Origin: Roseomonas sp. KE0001
GTDB taxonomy: Bacteria > Pseudomonadota > Alphaproteobacteria > Acetobacterales > Acetobacteraceae
Assembly: GCF_016107285.1 (NCBI RefSeq)
Contig: NZ_RCVQ01000003.1
Coordinates: forward strand, 522,735-586,734
Length of the DNA: 64,000 nucleotides
Direction: 5' to 3'
Positions 53,490-62,200 of the stretch are shown here, piece after piece (the first letter of the stretch is position 1; every line of letters starts with the position of its first letter). Both the position numbers and the translations under genes were made by a program. Under the pieces are notes generated by a model that ran no database searches, was not told the origin of the DNA, and saw only the letters and a program-made list of their open reading frames with translations.

Positions 53490-55385
53490 TCAAAGGTCGG
53501 CTTCGTCCTCCGAAAACAGCTTGTCGGCGATGACATAGAGCCTCTGCTTCGGCTCCCCGGTTGGCCTCAAGGACTGCGAACTGCGGCCGTTCTGATCGCT
53601 GACCAGGAACCCGCGCTCAGTCAAAGACGCAACTGATTGGCGAAACTGGAGGCCGGCCAATGCTTCGTTCATGCCCGTGCTGGTTGCATAATAGACCCAT
53701 CGCCAACGGGTTCCCTTGCCCTCCTGGACGGGCTCCCAGCGACGAAATCCAGCACGATTGACAGTGCGAAAACGTTCATGCGGTGGCTGATCGGGACGCG
53801 TATCCGCATCGTCTTGCACCTCATCCGGCGCCCTGCCCCAGAGCTGAAATCGGCCGGGCCCGTGAAGTTGGATGAAGCGACGGAGTTGGGTCTCGGCCTG
53901 CTGGTCTTCCTGCGCGCCAACCGTCCCGCGCTCTCCGATCCAGGCCTCGAAGCACTGCCGGGCGGCATCGGCAGCTTCGTCGTCAGGCCAGTCGAGAATG
54001 CCAGCCTCGACGGCCAGTTCTCCAGCCAACGCGACCACCGCAAAAAGAGATGCGACGCTCGTCACCTGACCCGTCGCACCGGGCGGCAAGAGCTGACGCG
54101 CCAGCGCGTCCCGGCGCCGCGCCAGCTCAGCTCGGAACCCGCCCTCGTCCGCCGCAAGGCGTTGCGCCAGCCACGCGAGCCAGGCCATCGCCGCCGTGCC
54201 GAAATGCACGGAGGTGACGGCACGGATGTGATCGGAGAAGGCGGCGCCACTCGCATGACCGTGCAGCTGTTCGAAGAGACCATGGCCAGCTCCGGCATCT
54301 GCGTTGACCTCCACGAGCCGAATCAACTGCCCTGCACGAGTTTGCTTGCCGGCCTCCGCGTTCTTTTCAACCACGCCGACCTCGCCGGAAGACAAGACCA
54401 GCACGCGCCATCGTAGTTCAGGCCGAACCATGCCACTGCGGCTGGCCCTGATCTTCCCGCGGCCACCCATCAAGACGTAAGCGGCCTCGCCGAGTTCCCG
54501 ACTGTCGACCAGCCCGATTTCGTCGAGCGGCAGCAGCGCGTCGGAATGGCCGGCAGCCGTCCCCTCCAAGGCGTTCGCCGTGGTTTTCCAGGAACGCAGA
54601 TACCCAGCCGCACCCCCGCCTGCCTCGCCGCCCCAGACGCTGCAGGCCATCAACAGCGCGGAGGTCTTGCCAGTTCGCGATGACCCCCTGAAGTGGACCC
54701 CGCCGCCCTCGGCACCGACTAGATACAGGAGCGGCGCGGCGAAGGCGGCCGCCACGCCCAGGGCGAGCCGGGAGTTTCCTATGCAGAGCTGGCCGACCTT
54801 GGCTTTCCAATCCGCTAACTCCCCGTGCTGCGCGAAGGCGTTGGGTGGGCGCGTCTCCTGCTCGATGAAGACACCCTCGTCACCGGCGCCAATCGCGTGG
54901 CCAGGCAAGGCGAAGACGAGCTTTCCGCCAACACGGTGCCACCCGACCCGCGGAACGGCGGTTGCCCGTGTAGGTGAGCGTGCCTGGCCCAGCAGCTCAA
55001 GAAGCGCTTGGCGCGCGGGCGGACTGACGCCGAGGCGCAAGCCACCATCAGCGAGCATCTCGCGCACCATCGCGCCATCGCCTGCCAGGGCTCGGCGGGG
55101 GATCACCAGCTGCTTCTGCTTGCCGTCGCTGTCGCGGAACTCGACCAGAAGACCCCATCCATTCCCATCGCTGGAGCGAGTTTCCGCCAGCAGCCGCATC
55201 GGCCCGCAGACCCAGATTGGGCTCTTTTCAGTGTCCCGCCAGATTCCGTCAGCATCGACTTTGAAGAAGCGACCGAGGCCATGCCATTCCACGACATTGG
55301 AAGAGCTGGGGGTAATGGAGGCGGGCTTCGCTTCAGCGATGGCTGCCTTAATTCGGCGCTTTCCAGGTTTATCGTCAGTGGACAT
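53490..55385 (-). CDS. DUF927 family ATPase/helicase-like protein
   Basis: 631 residues. P-loop HFRGSSRTGKTSALLMAC near residue 238 and Walker B ALLPLDEIGLVDSRE near 290; upstream a small domain with VWVCGP-like core typical of DUF927 proteins of phages, plasmids and islands. The C-terminal 200 residues look like a winged-helix/linker region. Probably the replicative helicase of the element. The gene is 17 bases after the Toprim gene, same strand. Confidence 0.8.
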   Translation of the reverse strand: MSTDDKPGKRRIKAAIAEAKPASITPSSSNVVEWHGLGRFFKVDADGIWRDTEKSPIWVCGPMRLLAETRSSDGNGWGLLVEFRDSDGKQKQLVIPRRALAGDGAMVREMLADGGLRLGVSPPARQALLELLGQARSPTRATAVPRVGWHRVGGKLVFALPGHAIGAGDEGVFIEQETRPPNAFAQHGELADWKAKVGQLCIGNSRLALGVAAAFAAPLLYLVGAEGGGVHFRGSSRTGKTSALLMACSVWGGEAGGGAAGYLRSWKTTANALEGTAAGHSDALLPLDEIGLVDSRELGEAAYVLMGGRGKIRASRSGMVRPELRWRVLVLSSGEVGVVEKNAEAGKQTRAGQLIRLVEVNADAGAGHGLFEQLHGHASGAAFSDHIRAVTSVHFGTAAMAWLAWLAQRLAADEGGFRAELARRRDALARQLLPPGATGQVTSVASLFAVVALAGELAVEAGILDWPDDEAADAARQCFEAWIGERGTVGAQEDQQAETQLRRFIQLHGPGRFQLWGRAPDEVQDDADTRPDQPPHERFRTVNRAGFRRWEPVQEGKGTRWRWVYYATSTGMNEALAGLQFRQSVASLTERGFLVSDQNGRSSQSLRPTGEPKQRLYVIADKLFSEDEADL

Positions 55386-55402
55386 GGCGTCTCCGGCGCG
55401 CC

Positions 55403-56437
55403 TCAGCGCGAAACAATGCAGTCGTTGAAATCCTTGCCAACCGGCGAACGGGCGATGCGCACTTCGCGACCCTCGGCGGTGAAGCGATCAATGGCACGCT
55501 GCAGGGCTTGCGCAGCGGCCGGGTTGTCGCCGTCGTTGTCGGCGGCGACGATCACGGTGGTGATGGCGGGCGGCAGGCTGATCGACCCGAGATTCCCCAG
55601 CGAGACAGCGCACACCACGCGCTGCTCCGGCACCGACACGACGATGGAAAGCGCGGCCTCCAGCCCCTCGGCGATGACGATCTGCTCACCGGGTGGCGCC
55701 ATCTTAAGGGGCAGCCCACTGCTGCCGCGCCAGAGCGGAACGACGCCGCCGCCATACGATCCATAGACCTTCTTCGGGTGCCGAAGCGCAGCCTTGCGCC
55801 AGATGCCGGCGCCATCCTGGGCGAGATAGGTCCGGTGGGTGGCGATGTGACGCCCGCCGGGCTCGCAGATCGCGGCGAGCAATGCGGGAAGAGGATGTCC
55901 TGCCTCGCTGCACCAGATCGCTTCATGGAAACGGAGCGCGGCCGGCTGCCGGCCCAGGTCGCGAAGCTGAATCCCTCGCCCGGCCAGATAGTCCTCCGCC
56001 GGCGTCCCCAGGATCTGTCGTTGACCGGCGAGGAACAGGCCAAGCGCCTGGCGACGACGTCGCATCAGCTCCTTGTCGGGCTCCCTATCAGACAGCGCTC
56101 TTCCGACTTGTCTTGGTCTTGCAGCGGGAGCGATTCCGTTGCTCAGGCCGAGCCATCGGGACGCCCAGCGAAGGGCGTCACCCTTGTTTCCACCGAACAG
56201 AACTCCGGCGACCAGATCCAGCGCGTCACCGCGCTCCCCCGAGCTGAAGTCGCTCCACACGCCTGCGCGTTCGCCGTGGAGCCTGACCGCCAGCGATTGC
56301 CCTTTCTCACCTTGAAGGCTTCCGCATCGCCATTCATGCCCCTCACGCCGGCCATTAGGAAGCAGCTCACGCGCCAGTTCGGGCGCGCGCGCCGCCAGCA
56401 TCCGCGATACTTCGTGCGCGCCGGGCCCCCGCGTCAC
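55403..56437 (-). CDS. Toprim-domain primase-like protein
   Basis: 344 residues from a GTG overlapping the preceding stop (GTGA). N-terminal zinc-binding-like region (EWRCGSLQGEKGQSLAV...GVWSDFSSGERGDALDLVAG), the usual CHC2-type stretch of element primases though few Cys remain; Toprim core IVIAEGLEAALSIVVS (Glu) and VIVAADNDGDNPA (Asp-Asn-Asp). Likely lays primers for the element's replication with the DUF927 protein. Confidence 0.82.
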   Translation of the reverse strand: MTRGPGAHEVSRMLAARAPELARELLPNGRREGHEWRCGSLQGEKGQSLAVRLHGERAGVWSDFSSGERGDALDLVAGVLFGGNKGDALRWASRWLGLSNGIAPAARPRQVGRALSDREPDKELMRRRRQALGLFLAGQRQILGTPAEDYLAGRGIQLRDLGRQPAALRFHEAIWCSEAGHPLPALLAAICEPGGRHIATHRTYLAQDGAGIWRKAALRHPKKVYGSYGGGVVPLWRGSSGLPLKMAPPGEQIVIAEGLEAALSIVVSVPEQRVVCAVSLGNLGSISLPPAITTVIVAADNDGDNPAAAQALQRAIDRFTAEGREVRIARSPVGKDFNDCIVSR

Positions 56438-56877
56438 GCCATACCGCCATGCGCGGGAGCGTCTGACCAATCGGACTGGCGAAGCGCCGCCTCAACCCAA
56501 CGGATCCGGGCAGACGGCGGAAGAAGCCTGACCCGCTCCGCAAGCGCGTCGCGGGCGGCAAGATCCAGGCGGAGCAACAGACTGCTCACGCCACGACGAT
56601 GGCCTGCAATGCCGCGCGCTATGGAGCGCGCTATCCACGTCGGGACAGTCAGCGCAATTTCATCGTCCAGATAGACACGGCAGACCTCGTGAATTGCGCC
56701 GGACCGAAGGCGACGAACAAGAGCCATCCGGTCGGCTGCTTCGAAGCCGAGAACGGCCAGAACATCGCTGAGCACGACATACGGCATGTCCGGGTGAGGC
56801 GTCGGGCTGGCGACGAAGCGGACCCCGTCAGTTCCGATTGCGGCGATGAAGAGGGCCTCGGTCCTTCGGGAGGGCAT
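56434..56877 (-). CDS. Unknown element protein (147 aa)
   Basis: 147 residues; no family recognised. Looks globular: FVASPTPHPDMPYVVLSDVLAVLGFEAADRMALVRRLRSG resembles an antirepressor/HTH-like start; a basic middle follows. The stop overlaps the Toprim gene start, so it is the first gene of the replication set. RBS GAGG. A terminator hairpin stands just upstream (56908-56933). Confidence 0.62.
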   Translation of the reverse strand: MPSRRTEALFIAAIGTDGVRFVASPTPHPDMPYVVLSDVLAVLGFEAADRMALVRRLRSGAIHEVCRVYLDDEIALTVPTWIARSIARGIAGHRRGVSSLLLRLDLAARDALAERVRLLPPSARIRWVEAALRQSDWSDAPAHGGMA

Positions 56878-56907
56878 TGCGATGCCTCGCTTCTACAATA
56901 AGGAAAT

Positions 56908-56933
56908 GGGAGCCACGCTGCTGCGAGGCTCCC
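56908..56933 (-). terminator. Intrinsic terminator separating element operons
   Basis: GGGAGCC (56927-56933 read on minus) and GGCTCCC pair in seven base pairs with a 12-base loop, followed on the minus strand by ATTTCCTT. It ends the upstream structural set before the replication set. Confidence 0.5.
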
Positions 56934-56938
56934 GTCAA

Positions 56939-57259
56939 TTACTCGCGCGTCGGAAACATCGACTTCAGCCTGCCGCGTGCGGCGTACAGCGGCAGGTCGA
57001 CATCGGCGATCGTGAACTCATCGCCAGCCTCGACGATGCGGCCGTCGGGATGCAGATCATCCACGATGGTAAAGCCGGTGATGGCGACCAGCGTGATGCG
57101 CGGCGCGGCGGCACGCGCGCGGTCCATCGCGTCCGCCTCACGGCTGATGCGCTCGCGCTCGCGCCGCCAAGACAGGTCGGTCTCCGACACCGCGACGCCG
57201 GTCGGTGCGGCGATGGGCGATGCCAGGGTAAAGGCGCCCGGCCGGTTCGTGCTGCTCAT
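56939..57259 (-). CDS. Unknown element protein (106 aa)
   Basis: 106 residues with no family recognised. Begins MSSTNRPGAFTLASPIAAPTG, ends with a compact beta-like region ITLVAITGFTIVDDLHPDGRIVEAGDEFTIADVDLPLYAARGRL. Probably a small phage-type structural or accessory protein judging from position; no further support. Confidence 0.6.
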   Translation of the reverse strand: MSSTNRPGAFTLASPIAAPTGVAVSETDLSWRRERERISREADAMDRARAAAPRITLVAITGFTIVDDLHPDGRIVEAGDEFTIADVDLPLYAARGRLKSMFPTRE

Positions 57260-57275
57260 CTATTGCTTCCTTCAA

Positions 57276-57719
57276 TCAGATATCGGTGTCGCGGAACTGG
57301 AGCGGCGCCAGCAGCAACTGCTCCTCAATAGTCACCCTCGGCCGGATATGCGGATCGGCCTCCCGCAGCGTCTTTGCCTCCAATGCCTTGCGCTCCGCAT
57401 GCTCATTGAGGAGCCGGCGTTCATCCGAGGCCAACTGCATTCCCCATACTCCATTGGCGGACAGCGGAACGGCCGGCCGGCCACCGATGCTGATCGTGGC
57501 GCCATCCGGCGTCGGCAGCACCGGCTTCACCGCGCCGGTGTCGGGATGCAGGATCTGCCGCCGCTCATAGAGCAGCGCCGCTTCGGCGCGGGTCACCTGG
57601 AGTGACTCTCCTGCATCTAGCAAAAGATCCGACAGGCCGGTCCATCCGGAGGGATGCGGATGGAGGCGTACGCGCGCGCCCGGCGCGACCGTGACACGGA
57701 TGCTGTCATCGTTCTGCAT
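57276..57719 (-). CDS. Unknown element protein (147 aa)
   Basis: 147 residues from ATG 57719 (GGAGG upstream; GTG at 57722 is an alternative). No family recognised. Beta-rich N-terminal half (RVTVAPGARVRLHPHPSGWTG) and a charged C-terminus. Start overlaps the stop of the next gene upstream in TGATG, so translation is coupled. Confidence 0.62.
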   Translation of the reverse strand: MQNDDSIRVTVAPGARVRLHPHPSGWTGLSDLLLDAGESLQVTRAEAALLYERRQILHPDTGAVKPVLPTPDGATISIGGRPAVPLSANGVWGMQLASDERRLLNEHAERKALEAKTLREADPHIRPRVTIEEQLLLAPLQFRDTDI

Positions 57720-58318
57720 CACGTGATCCTCCAGGTCGGAAAGACGGCGCGCGGCAGAAGATCCGGCATCACCGGCTGCTTCAGCGACAGGGCGCCCCGC
57801 GCGCGGATGGTCGGATCCTGGTAGGCGGCCTCGACCGCCTCCATCAGTTCCACCCGCGCGCGCTCGGCCTGATCATGAAGCCGCAGTCCTTTCCCGATAA
57901 GGTTCCGGATTTCCTCATAGTCCGCCGCCCAGCTTTCCAGCGCCTCGATGGCCATCACGGCCGAAGCGTGGAGCGCCTCGATTTCGGCCAGCATCCTGCC
58001 CGTGCCCTCGCGCTGCGAAGCCGCGGCGTATCGCTGGGCCAGGTCATTCAGGAGAGTGTTCACCCGCTCACTCGCCAGCCCCGCACTTGCAATCCGCGCA
58101 TCGATCGCCAGGATGTCGGCATGCGCCGCGTGCAGCAGCATGTCGGCGCGTCGGCCGCGTAGGGCATCGAGCTGCAAGGTCAGCTTCTCCGAAGCCCGCT
58201 TGGCCGAGGCGACGGCCGCCGCCAGCGAGGCCGCCGTCTCGTCAGCAGGTTGGAGCGCCCGGATGTCGATCTCCGTGGCGTCGCTTTCGTCAACTACATC
58301 AATGCTGTCCGTCGTCAC
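57719..58318 (-). CDS. Coiled-coil element protein (199 aa)
   Basis: 199 residues from a GTG overlapping the gpD-like gene stop. Almost entirely helical with long Ala/Arg/Glu/Leu heptads (AASLAAAVASAKRASEKLTLQLDAL), so a coiled coil is likely; acidic N-terminus. No family assigned. Position between decoration protein and unknown proteins suggests a virion or scaffolding role, inferred only. Confidence 0.65.
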   Translation of the reverse strand: MTTDSIDVVDESDATEIDIRALQPADETAASLAAAVASAKRASEKLTLQLDALRGRRADMLLHAAHADILAIDARIASAGLASERVNTLLNDLAQRYAAASQREGTGRMLAEIEALHASAVMAIEALESWAADYEEIRNLIGKGLRLHDQAERARVELMEAVEAAYQDPTIRARGALSLKQPVMPDLLPRAVFPTWRIT

Positions 58319-58692
58319 GCCGCGATACTCCCCTTCAGGACGATCCCGGCATCGCGCAGAGGATCGCGGACGGAGGCCAGGTTGTGGCCGGCGCCAAGGA
58401 TGACGGCGTTCTCGTTGAACTCACCCTTGACGTAGACGCCGACATTGCCGAGGTCGACGGCGCTGGCGTCATAGTCGTCGGCGATGATGCCGAAGGGCAC
58501 CTGACTGCCGTCCGAGCTTGCCGAGGCGCTCAACGTGACCTTGCCGGACGCCGTGATCCGGCCGACCACCGCACCGCGCTTGAGGTTCTGGCCGGCGATC
58601 AGCACGCCGTTCCAGGTCGCGATCTGGGTGAGGCCGGCGATCAGCTTGTCCGGTTCGTAGGCCTCGGATGTCTGGAAGACACTCTGCGCCAC
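58315..58692 (-). CDS. Head decoration protein, lambda gpD-like
   Basis: 125 residues from GTG 58692 with GGGAGGGG nine bases ahead; a GTG at 58701 is too near that RBS. Features of the HDPD family: N-terminal arm, then LIAGQNLKRGAVVGRITASGKVTLS with a beta-barrel core, VPFGIIADDYDAS, VYVKGEFNENAVIL. Such proteins cap phage heads. In satellites a decoration protein may be specific to small capsids. Overlaps the 199-aa gene. Confidence 0.8.
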   Translation of the reverse strand: MAQSVFQTSEAYEPDKLIAGLTQIATWNGVLIAGQNLKRGAVVGRITASGKVTLSASASSDGSQVPFGIIADDYDASAVDLGNVGVYVKGEFNENAVILGAGHNLASVRDPLRDAGIVLKGSIAA

Positions 58693-58693
58693 G

Positions 58694-59140
58694 TTAGCCA
58701 CCCCTCCCGCGGCCCTTCGCGGTCGCGCGCAGGACGGCGTCCGCCGCGGCCTCGGCGCTGGGATAGCGGGTGCTGTCAGCCCTGAAGCCGCCGCCGCCAT
58801 TCATCACGGCATGCTGCGGCCAGGATGCCTCCTGCAGCGCCTGATGGGGCGGCTCGACCTTGCTCGCAAGGCGAGGAAGCTGGACGTTCGCGAGGTGCGC
58901 AAAGCGGCACACCGGGGCACCCGCGGCCGAGGCCTTGGGCTTGAGCAAAGCTTGCTTCAAACGCTTCTTCAACGCCGACTTCAACTGCCTGGACTTCCGG
59001 TTCACCTCGAACAGCTTCAGGCCGTCCCTGCTATCGAGCGGCGGCGCGCAGAGGCCGAGCGTGGCCGCCATACGGCGGTTCATCACCGGCAAGGGGCCGC
59101 TGTTCCCCGCCGGAGCCCGGCGAAGTGGTTTCGTCATCAT
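58694..59140 (-). CDS. Basic element protein, unknown (148 aa)
   Basis: 148 residues, Lys/Arg-rich (RKSRQLKSALKKRLKQALLKPKA) with a Ser/Gly C-terminus. No family known. Starts after GAGGAACC; two ATGs in a row (59140, 59137). It immediately precedes the decoration gene, with its stop overlapping that gene's RBS. May bind DNA. Confidence 0.55.
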   Translation of the reverse strand: MMTKPLRRAPAGNSGPLPVMNRRMAATLGLCAPPLDSRDGLKLFEVNRKSRQLKSALKKRLKQALLKPKASAAGAPVCRFAHLANVQLPRLASKVEPPHQALQEASWPQHAVMNGGGGFRADSTRYPSAEAAADAVLRATAKGRGRGG

Positions 59141-59170
59141 TTCGGTTCCTCGAATTATTAGTTGGCTGGA

Positions 59171-59380
59171 TCAGCGCTCGCTGGTGCTGCGGACCAGGCG
59201 CGAGGTCAGCCAGGAATCAAGCTCGTCTTCGGCATAGAAGACCATCCGGCCCACCTTGGCGAAGGCAGGGCCTCCGCCCTTGATCGCCAAGTTCTCCAAG
59301 GTCCGCTCGCTGCAGCCAGCATACTCAGCTGCTCCGCGGCGACGGTGCCAGCGGCGCGACGTCTCACTCGGCTTCCGCAT
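59171..59380 (-). CDS. AlpA/Xis-like helix-turn-helix protein
   Basis: 69 residues. HTH_17-type: AAEYAGCSERTLENLAIKGGG, then GRMVFYAEDELDSWLTSRL, the excisionase pattern. GGAGGAG precedes the ATG. Probably controls excision or the gene set downstream. A paired AGTTCGC repeat lies upstream at 59430-59456. Confidence 0.82.
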   Translation of the reverse strand: MRKPSETSRRWHRRRGAAEYAGCSERTLENLAIKGGGPAFAKVGRMVFYAEDELDSWLTSRLVRSTSER

Positions 59381-59429
59381 TATCTCCTCCAGTTACTGCC
59401 TGCGCCCCTTGTGGCCTCGGCAGGACTAA

Positions 59430-59456
59430 AGTTCGCTCAGTGCGGTTGGAGTTCGC
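59430..59456. promoter_or_regulatory. Direct repeats upstream of the Xis-like gene
   Basis: AGTTCGC occurs at 59430 and 59450, exactly 20 bases apart (two helix turns), 50-76 bases before the HTH gene start. Candidate operator; binding protein unknown. Confidence 0.4.
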
Positions 59457-59481
59457 CAGATGCGTTAAATGCGTCGGTCTA

Positions 59482-60480
59482 CTATTCCGACTTATCTGTT
59501 TTGACGGCTTTCGTCGGTAGCCCGCCGACCGGCACTATGTGCGCCTTATCAATCTTGCCCCACGCGACTCTCCATGGCCGCTGACGAACTATCAGCCGGC
59601 CATCGAAGCTTCGCTCAATCCATTCCTCCGTCGCTTTCAGCGCATCAGCCTCTTTCACCGGCAAGCCAGCCTTCGCATGCTTCTCCATGTGAGGGGCAAG
59701 GAACTCAAGAATCTGCTCCGGCTTCGCGTTCTTCTTCGGACCATTCAGGAGCCGCCTATCCATCTCCAGCAGATCGGGCCGGTCGAACGTCAGAATCTGC
59801 CCGCCCCTCAGCCGGAGTAAGCGAAAGCCGTTTGGAATGATGCTTGCCATCTCAGCATCCGAGCCGACGGAGGAGGGTAGCGGGAGTCGATAAGACAGGC
59901 GTGCCATTGTCTGCCACTCGGAGCTCGTGAAGACGCGTAAGGAGTGACGCGGATCACCAGATCCGTCACGCAGTTCGGCGCGATCTTCACCAAGGCGCAG
60001 ATCCCATAGGCCAATGGTCTCAGGAGCGAATGCGACGTACATCGGCCTTGGCGTTGGCGGCCACGCCAAGCTGGCCAGGACCAGGCTGCCACGACGGATC
60101 CCATGCAGAATGGGCATCAGAAGTTCGGCAATCTGACGACTGGTCAATGGCTGGCCGGCATTATGAAGCAGACGGTCGAGAAAGTCCGATTCCTGATAGT
60201 CTATGGCTGCGGAGCTGAGGGGCTGGCCGAGCTGGCCCGGCAGGTCGAAGTGCAGCCGTTCTATGAGCTGGCTTTCCAGAAAGCTCCCGCCTGAGCTGAT
60301 CAGCCAGGCGATACTTTGGTCCCACGGATCTTTGATGACGACATCGATGGTGGGCTTTGTCGTGCCGGTATCGTTCCCGCGCACGAAGAGAACGGGCGCG
60401 CCCACGACATTCACGTCCGGATGACTTTGCCGCCGCACCAGCACAGGCACAGCGACAGGTGGAAGCCTGATGATGCTCAT
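59482..60480 (-). CDS. Unknown protein of the element (332 aa)
   Basis: 332 residues from ATG 60480 with a GAGGTGG-type RBS. No known domain. N-terminus SIIRLPPVAVPVLVRRQ; middle region rich in hydrophobic strands; C-terminus with a helical stretch KNAKPEQILEFLAPHMEKHA. AT content higher than the chromosome. It lies before the Xis-like gene on the same strand, separated by 101 bases containing the direct repeats. Possibly a satellite-specific or cargo gene. Confidence 0.6.
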   Translation of the reverse strand: MSIIRLPPVAVPVLVRRQSHPDVNVVGAPVLFVRGNDTGTTKPTIDVVIKDPWDQSIAWLISSGGSFLESQLIERLHFDLPGQLGQPLSSAAIDYQESDFLDRLLHNAGQPLTSRQIAELLMPILHGIRRGSLVLASLAWPPTPRPMYVAFAPETIGLWDLRLGEDRAELRDGSGDPRHSLRVFTSSEWQTMARLSYRLPLPSSVGSDAEMASIIPNGFRLLRLRGGQILTFDRPDLLEMDRRLLNGPKKNAKPEQILEFLAPHMEKHAKAGLPVKEADALKATEEWIERSFDGRLIVRQRPWRVAWGKIDKAHIVPVGGLPTKAVKTDKSE

Positions 60481-60610
60481 CGCCACCTCATGCCGGCTGC
60501 CCCATGATGGCAAGACGGCGCGGCGGGCCGGCCATGAGGAGCCGGCTTTCGGCGGCCAGTCCTAGCCGCGCCTGGCAGGCAGCCTAGCCCAGCCAGAGCG
60601 GCCGGGGCCA

Positions 60611-60651
60611 GGGCCCGGCGCCATCCCACTATCCCCTCCTGCGCCGGGCCC
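60611..60651. repeat. 11-bp perfect inverted repeat, hairpin or terminator
   Basis: GGGCCCGGCGC (60611-60621) and GCGCCGGGCCC (60641-60651) with a 19-base loop. It lies in the 271-base gap between the 274-aa and 332-aa genes, after the stop of the former; the most likely role is a terminator. The rest of this gap holds nothing I recognise. Confidence 0.5.
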
Positions 60652-60751
60652 ATGGCGCCCTCCTACAAACCGAGGGATGGTGGGCGGCCTTCGGCGCGCA
60701 GGCGCTGCGCTACCTGGTCACCGTTAACAGGAAGGCCAAGGCTGATCGGCA

Positions 60752-61576
60752 TCACCACACCACCTGGTGGATCTGCGGAAAGTTGCGGGCCAAGTCGGCG
60801 CGCAGGGAGCGGGCCACCTCTCCCTCGGGCCTGTTGAGATCAAAATTCTCCAGCTCGCGAAGGATAATGGCTGCCTTCAGCACCATGCCGAGGGGATCGC
60901 GGGCAGGCAGGGCCGCAATGCGCGACAGCATTGCCTCATACTCGACCTCGGCGGCTTTGGCCTCCACGAGTTCGGGGGTTCCCTCCTGATGGAGCAGCTT
61001 CCCGCAGGTATCCCAAGCCGTCAGGTATCGGGCCGTGACAGTGCTCAGCTCTTCCAACAGCAGGGCAAACGGGGAATCCGTCGAGAGAGCGAAAGCGGGA
61101 TACAAGATGTCGCTAGCCAGCGAGTCCATCACGGCATCCTCCAACCCGTAGGGATACCCGTCGCGATCACGCTGAACCCTCGTCAGCGCGGCGGTGGCTT
61201 TCGCCTTGGCGCCTTCGGCCGTTCGGGCCGGGATGTCCATGATGTCGAAGAGCAGGTCTCGCATCACGGGAGCGCGGATGTCTTGTTCTTTGCTGAAAGC
61301 GTCCTCGGCCGCCTGGTCGCCGCGCTCTTCGGCAGCCAGCATCTCCTCAAAGCAGCGGTTGTAGGCCTCCTCCATCACCATGTAGCGGCGGCAGAGGGCA
61401 ATCAGCTCAACGTCCGGGTTCTCGCCCCGCGGCGCGTAAATGTGCCCGCTTGGCATGTTTTCACCAGAGCTGGGGGAAATATGGGAATTCCCCATACTGG
61501 CGGCTGAGGCCGCAGGCCGGGCGGATGCCAGCAGGCCGGCGGCGATCATGGTGTGTCTTCTTCCGATCGAGTCCAT
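60752..61576 (-). CDS. Unknown protein with possible N-terminal signal (274 aa)
   Basis: 274 residues from ATG 61576, overlapping the stop of the 60-aa gene (TGATG). N-terminus GRRHTMIAAGLLASARPAASAAS has a twin-arginine/signal-like look; the rest is helical and acidic, with RRYMVMEEAYNRCFEEMLAAEERGDQ. This resembles the small hypotheticals frequent in rhizobial and Acetobacteraceae islands; function unknown. First of the leftward operon's translational chain is the gene at 61755-62090. Confidence 0.62.
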   Translation of the reverse strand: MDSIGRRHTMIAAGLLASARPAASAASMGNSHISPSSGENMPSGHIYAPRGENPDVELIALCRRYMVMEEAYNRCFEEMLAAEERGDQAAEDAFSKEQDIRAPVMRDLLFDIMDIPARTAEGAKAKATAALTRVQRDRDGYPYGLEDAVMDSLASDILYPAFALSTDSPFALLLEELSTVTARYLTAWDTCGKLLHQEGTPELVEAKAAEVEYEAMLSRIAALPARDPLGMVLKAAIILRELENFDLNRPEGEVARSLRADLARNFPQIHQVVW

Positions 61577-61758
61577 CAGATGGCCCCCGCCCAAGTGCCG
61601 AGGCCGGCGGCGAGGGCCGCCATGGCGTAGGCAAAGATGCGGAGGCCGCGGTCACCGGCCGGCACGGGATCAGCCGGACGGTGGAGGATGGAAAGCGGCG
61701 GAAGGTCGCCATTGGCAACATAGGCGAGCGCCATCTGGGCGCGGCTGGGGCGGATCAT
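61576..61758 (-). CDS. Small one-span membrane protein (60 aa)
   Basis: 60 residues, both ends overlapping neighbours by one to four bases, strong evidence of real translation. C-terminal hydrophobic stretch IFAYAMAALAAGLGTWAGA as a membrane span; cytoplasmic N-terminus. No family recognised. Confidence 0.6.
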   Translation of the reverse strand: MIRPSRAQMALAYVANGDLPPLSILHRPADPVPAGDRGLRIFAYAMAALAAGLGTWAGAI

Positions 61759-62090
61759 CGGCCGGCCTCCAGCGGTGCGGGCTTGCTGAAGTTAGCGCGG
61801 GCCCGCCGCGGCCCGGGAAGCCGGATGACATTGTTCACCGCCGGATGCTGCGCCGGCTGCAGCGAGGCTTCGTCGGCCTCAGCCTCGCCATCGGCGTCCG
61901 GCTCCAGGTCGGGATCGCCGTCCAGGGCATCGGCCTGGGCCAGCAGGAGCTCCACCTGGTCGAGGAGGTGCTCGATCTCGTCTTGGAGCCGGCGCTTCTC
62001 CAGGAGGTAGGCGGCCGCCCACGGTCGGAGGACGGCTCTTCTTCTGCTGGACGCAATAAGGGCGTCGGGGGTATGGGCGCGTTCAGCCAT
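61755..62090 (-). CDS. Unknown acidic coiled-coil protein (111 aa)
   Basis: 111 residues from ATG 62090 with GGAG. A helical segment EKRRLQDEIEHLLDQVELLLAQADAL is probably a coiled coil; next an acidic block and a basic tail. First gene of a three-gene overlapping operon (62090 to 60752). Divergent from the XRE regulator. Confidence 0.6.
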   Translation of the reverse strand: MAERAHTPDALIASSRRRAVLRPWAAAYLLEKRRLQDEIEHLLDQVELLLAQADALDGDPDLEPDADGEAEADEASLQPAQHPAVNNVIRLPGPRRARANFSKPAPLEAGR

Positions 62091-62160
62091 AGCCAGCTCC
62101 GTTCACGAGCGGGTTGCGGTCAGGCCGGGCGACGGTGCTGGTAACACCCGCTCGGCCGCA

Positions 62161-62192
62161 GTTCCTTGTGGAACGTCGCCATTAGTGACACT
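62161..62192. promoter_or_regulatory. Palindromes in the divergent XRE intergenic region
   Basis: GTTCC-TTGT-GGAAC (62161-62174) and AGTG-A-CACT (62184-62192) lie 9-40 bases before the XRE start, in the 110-base gap to the divergent operon. Either could be the operator of the XRE protein. The GTTCC half is shared with the iterons at 53384. Confidence 0.35.
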
Positions 62193-62200
62193 GTGCAGCT

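Noticed and set aside
60652..60837. Small plus-strand frame opposite the start of the 60752 gene region
   Set aside because: It overlaps a coding gene on the other strand and has no RBS or motif.
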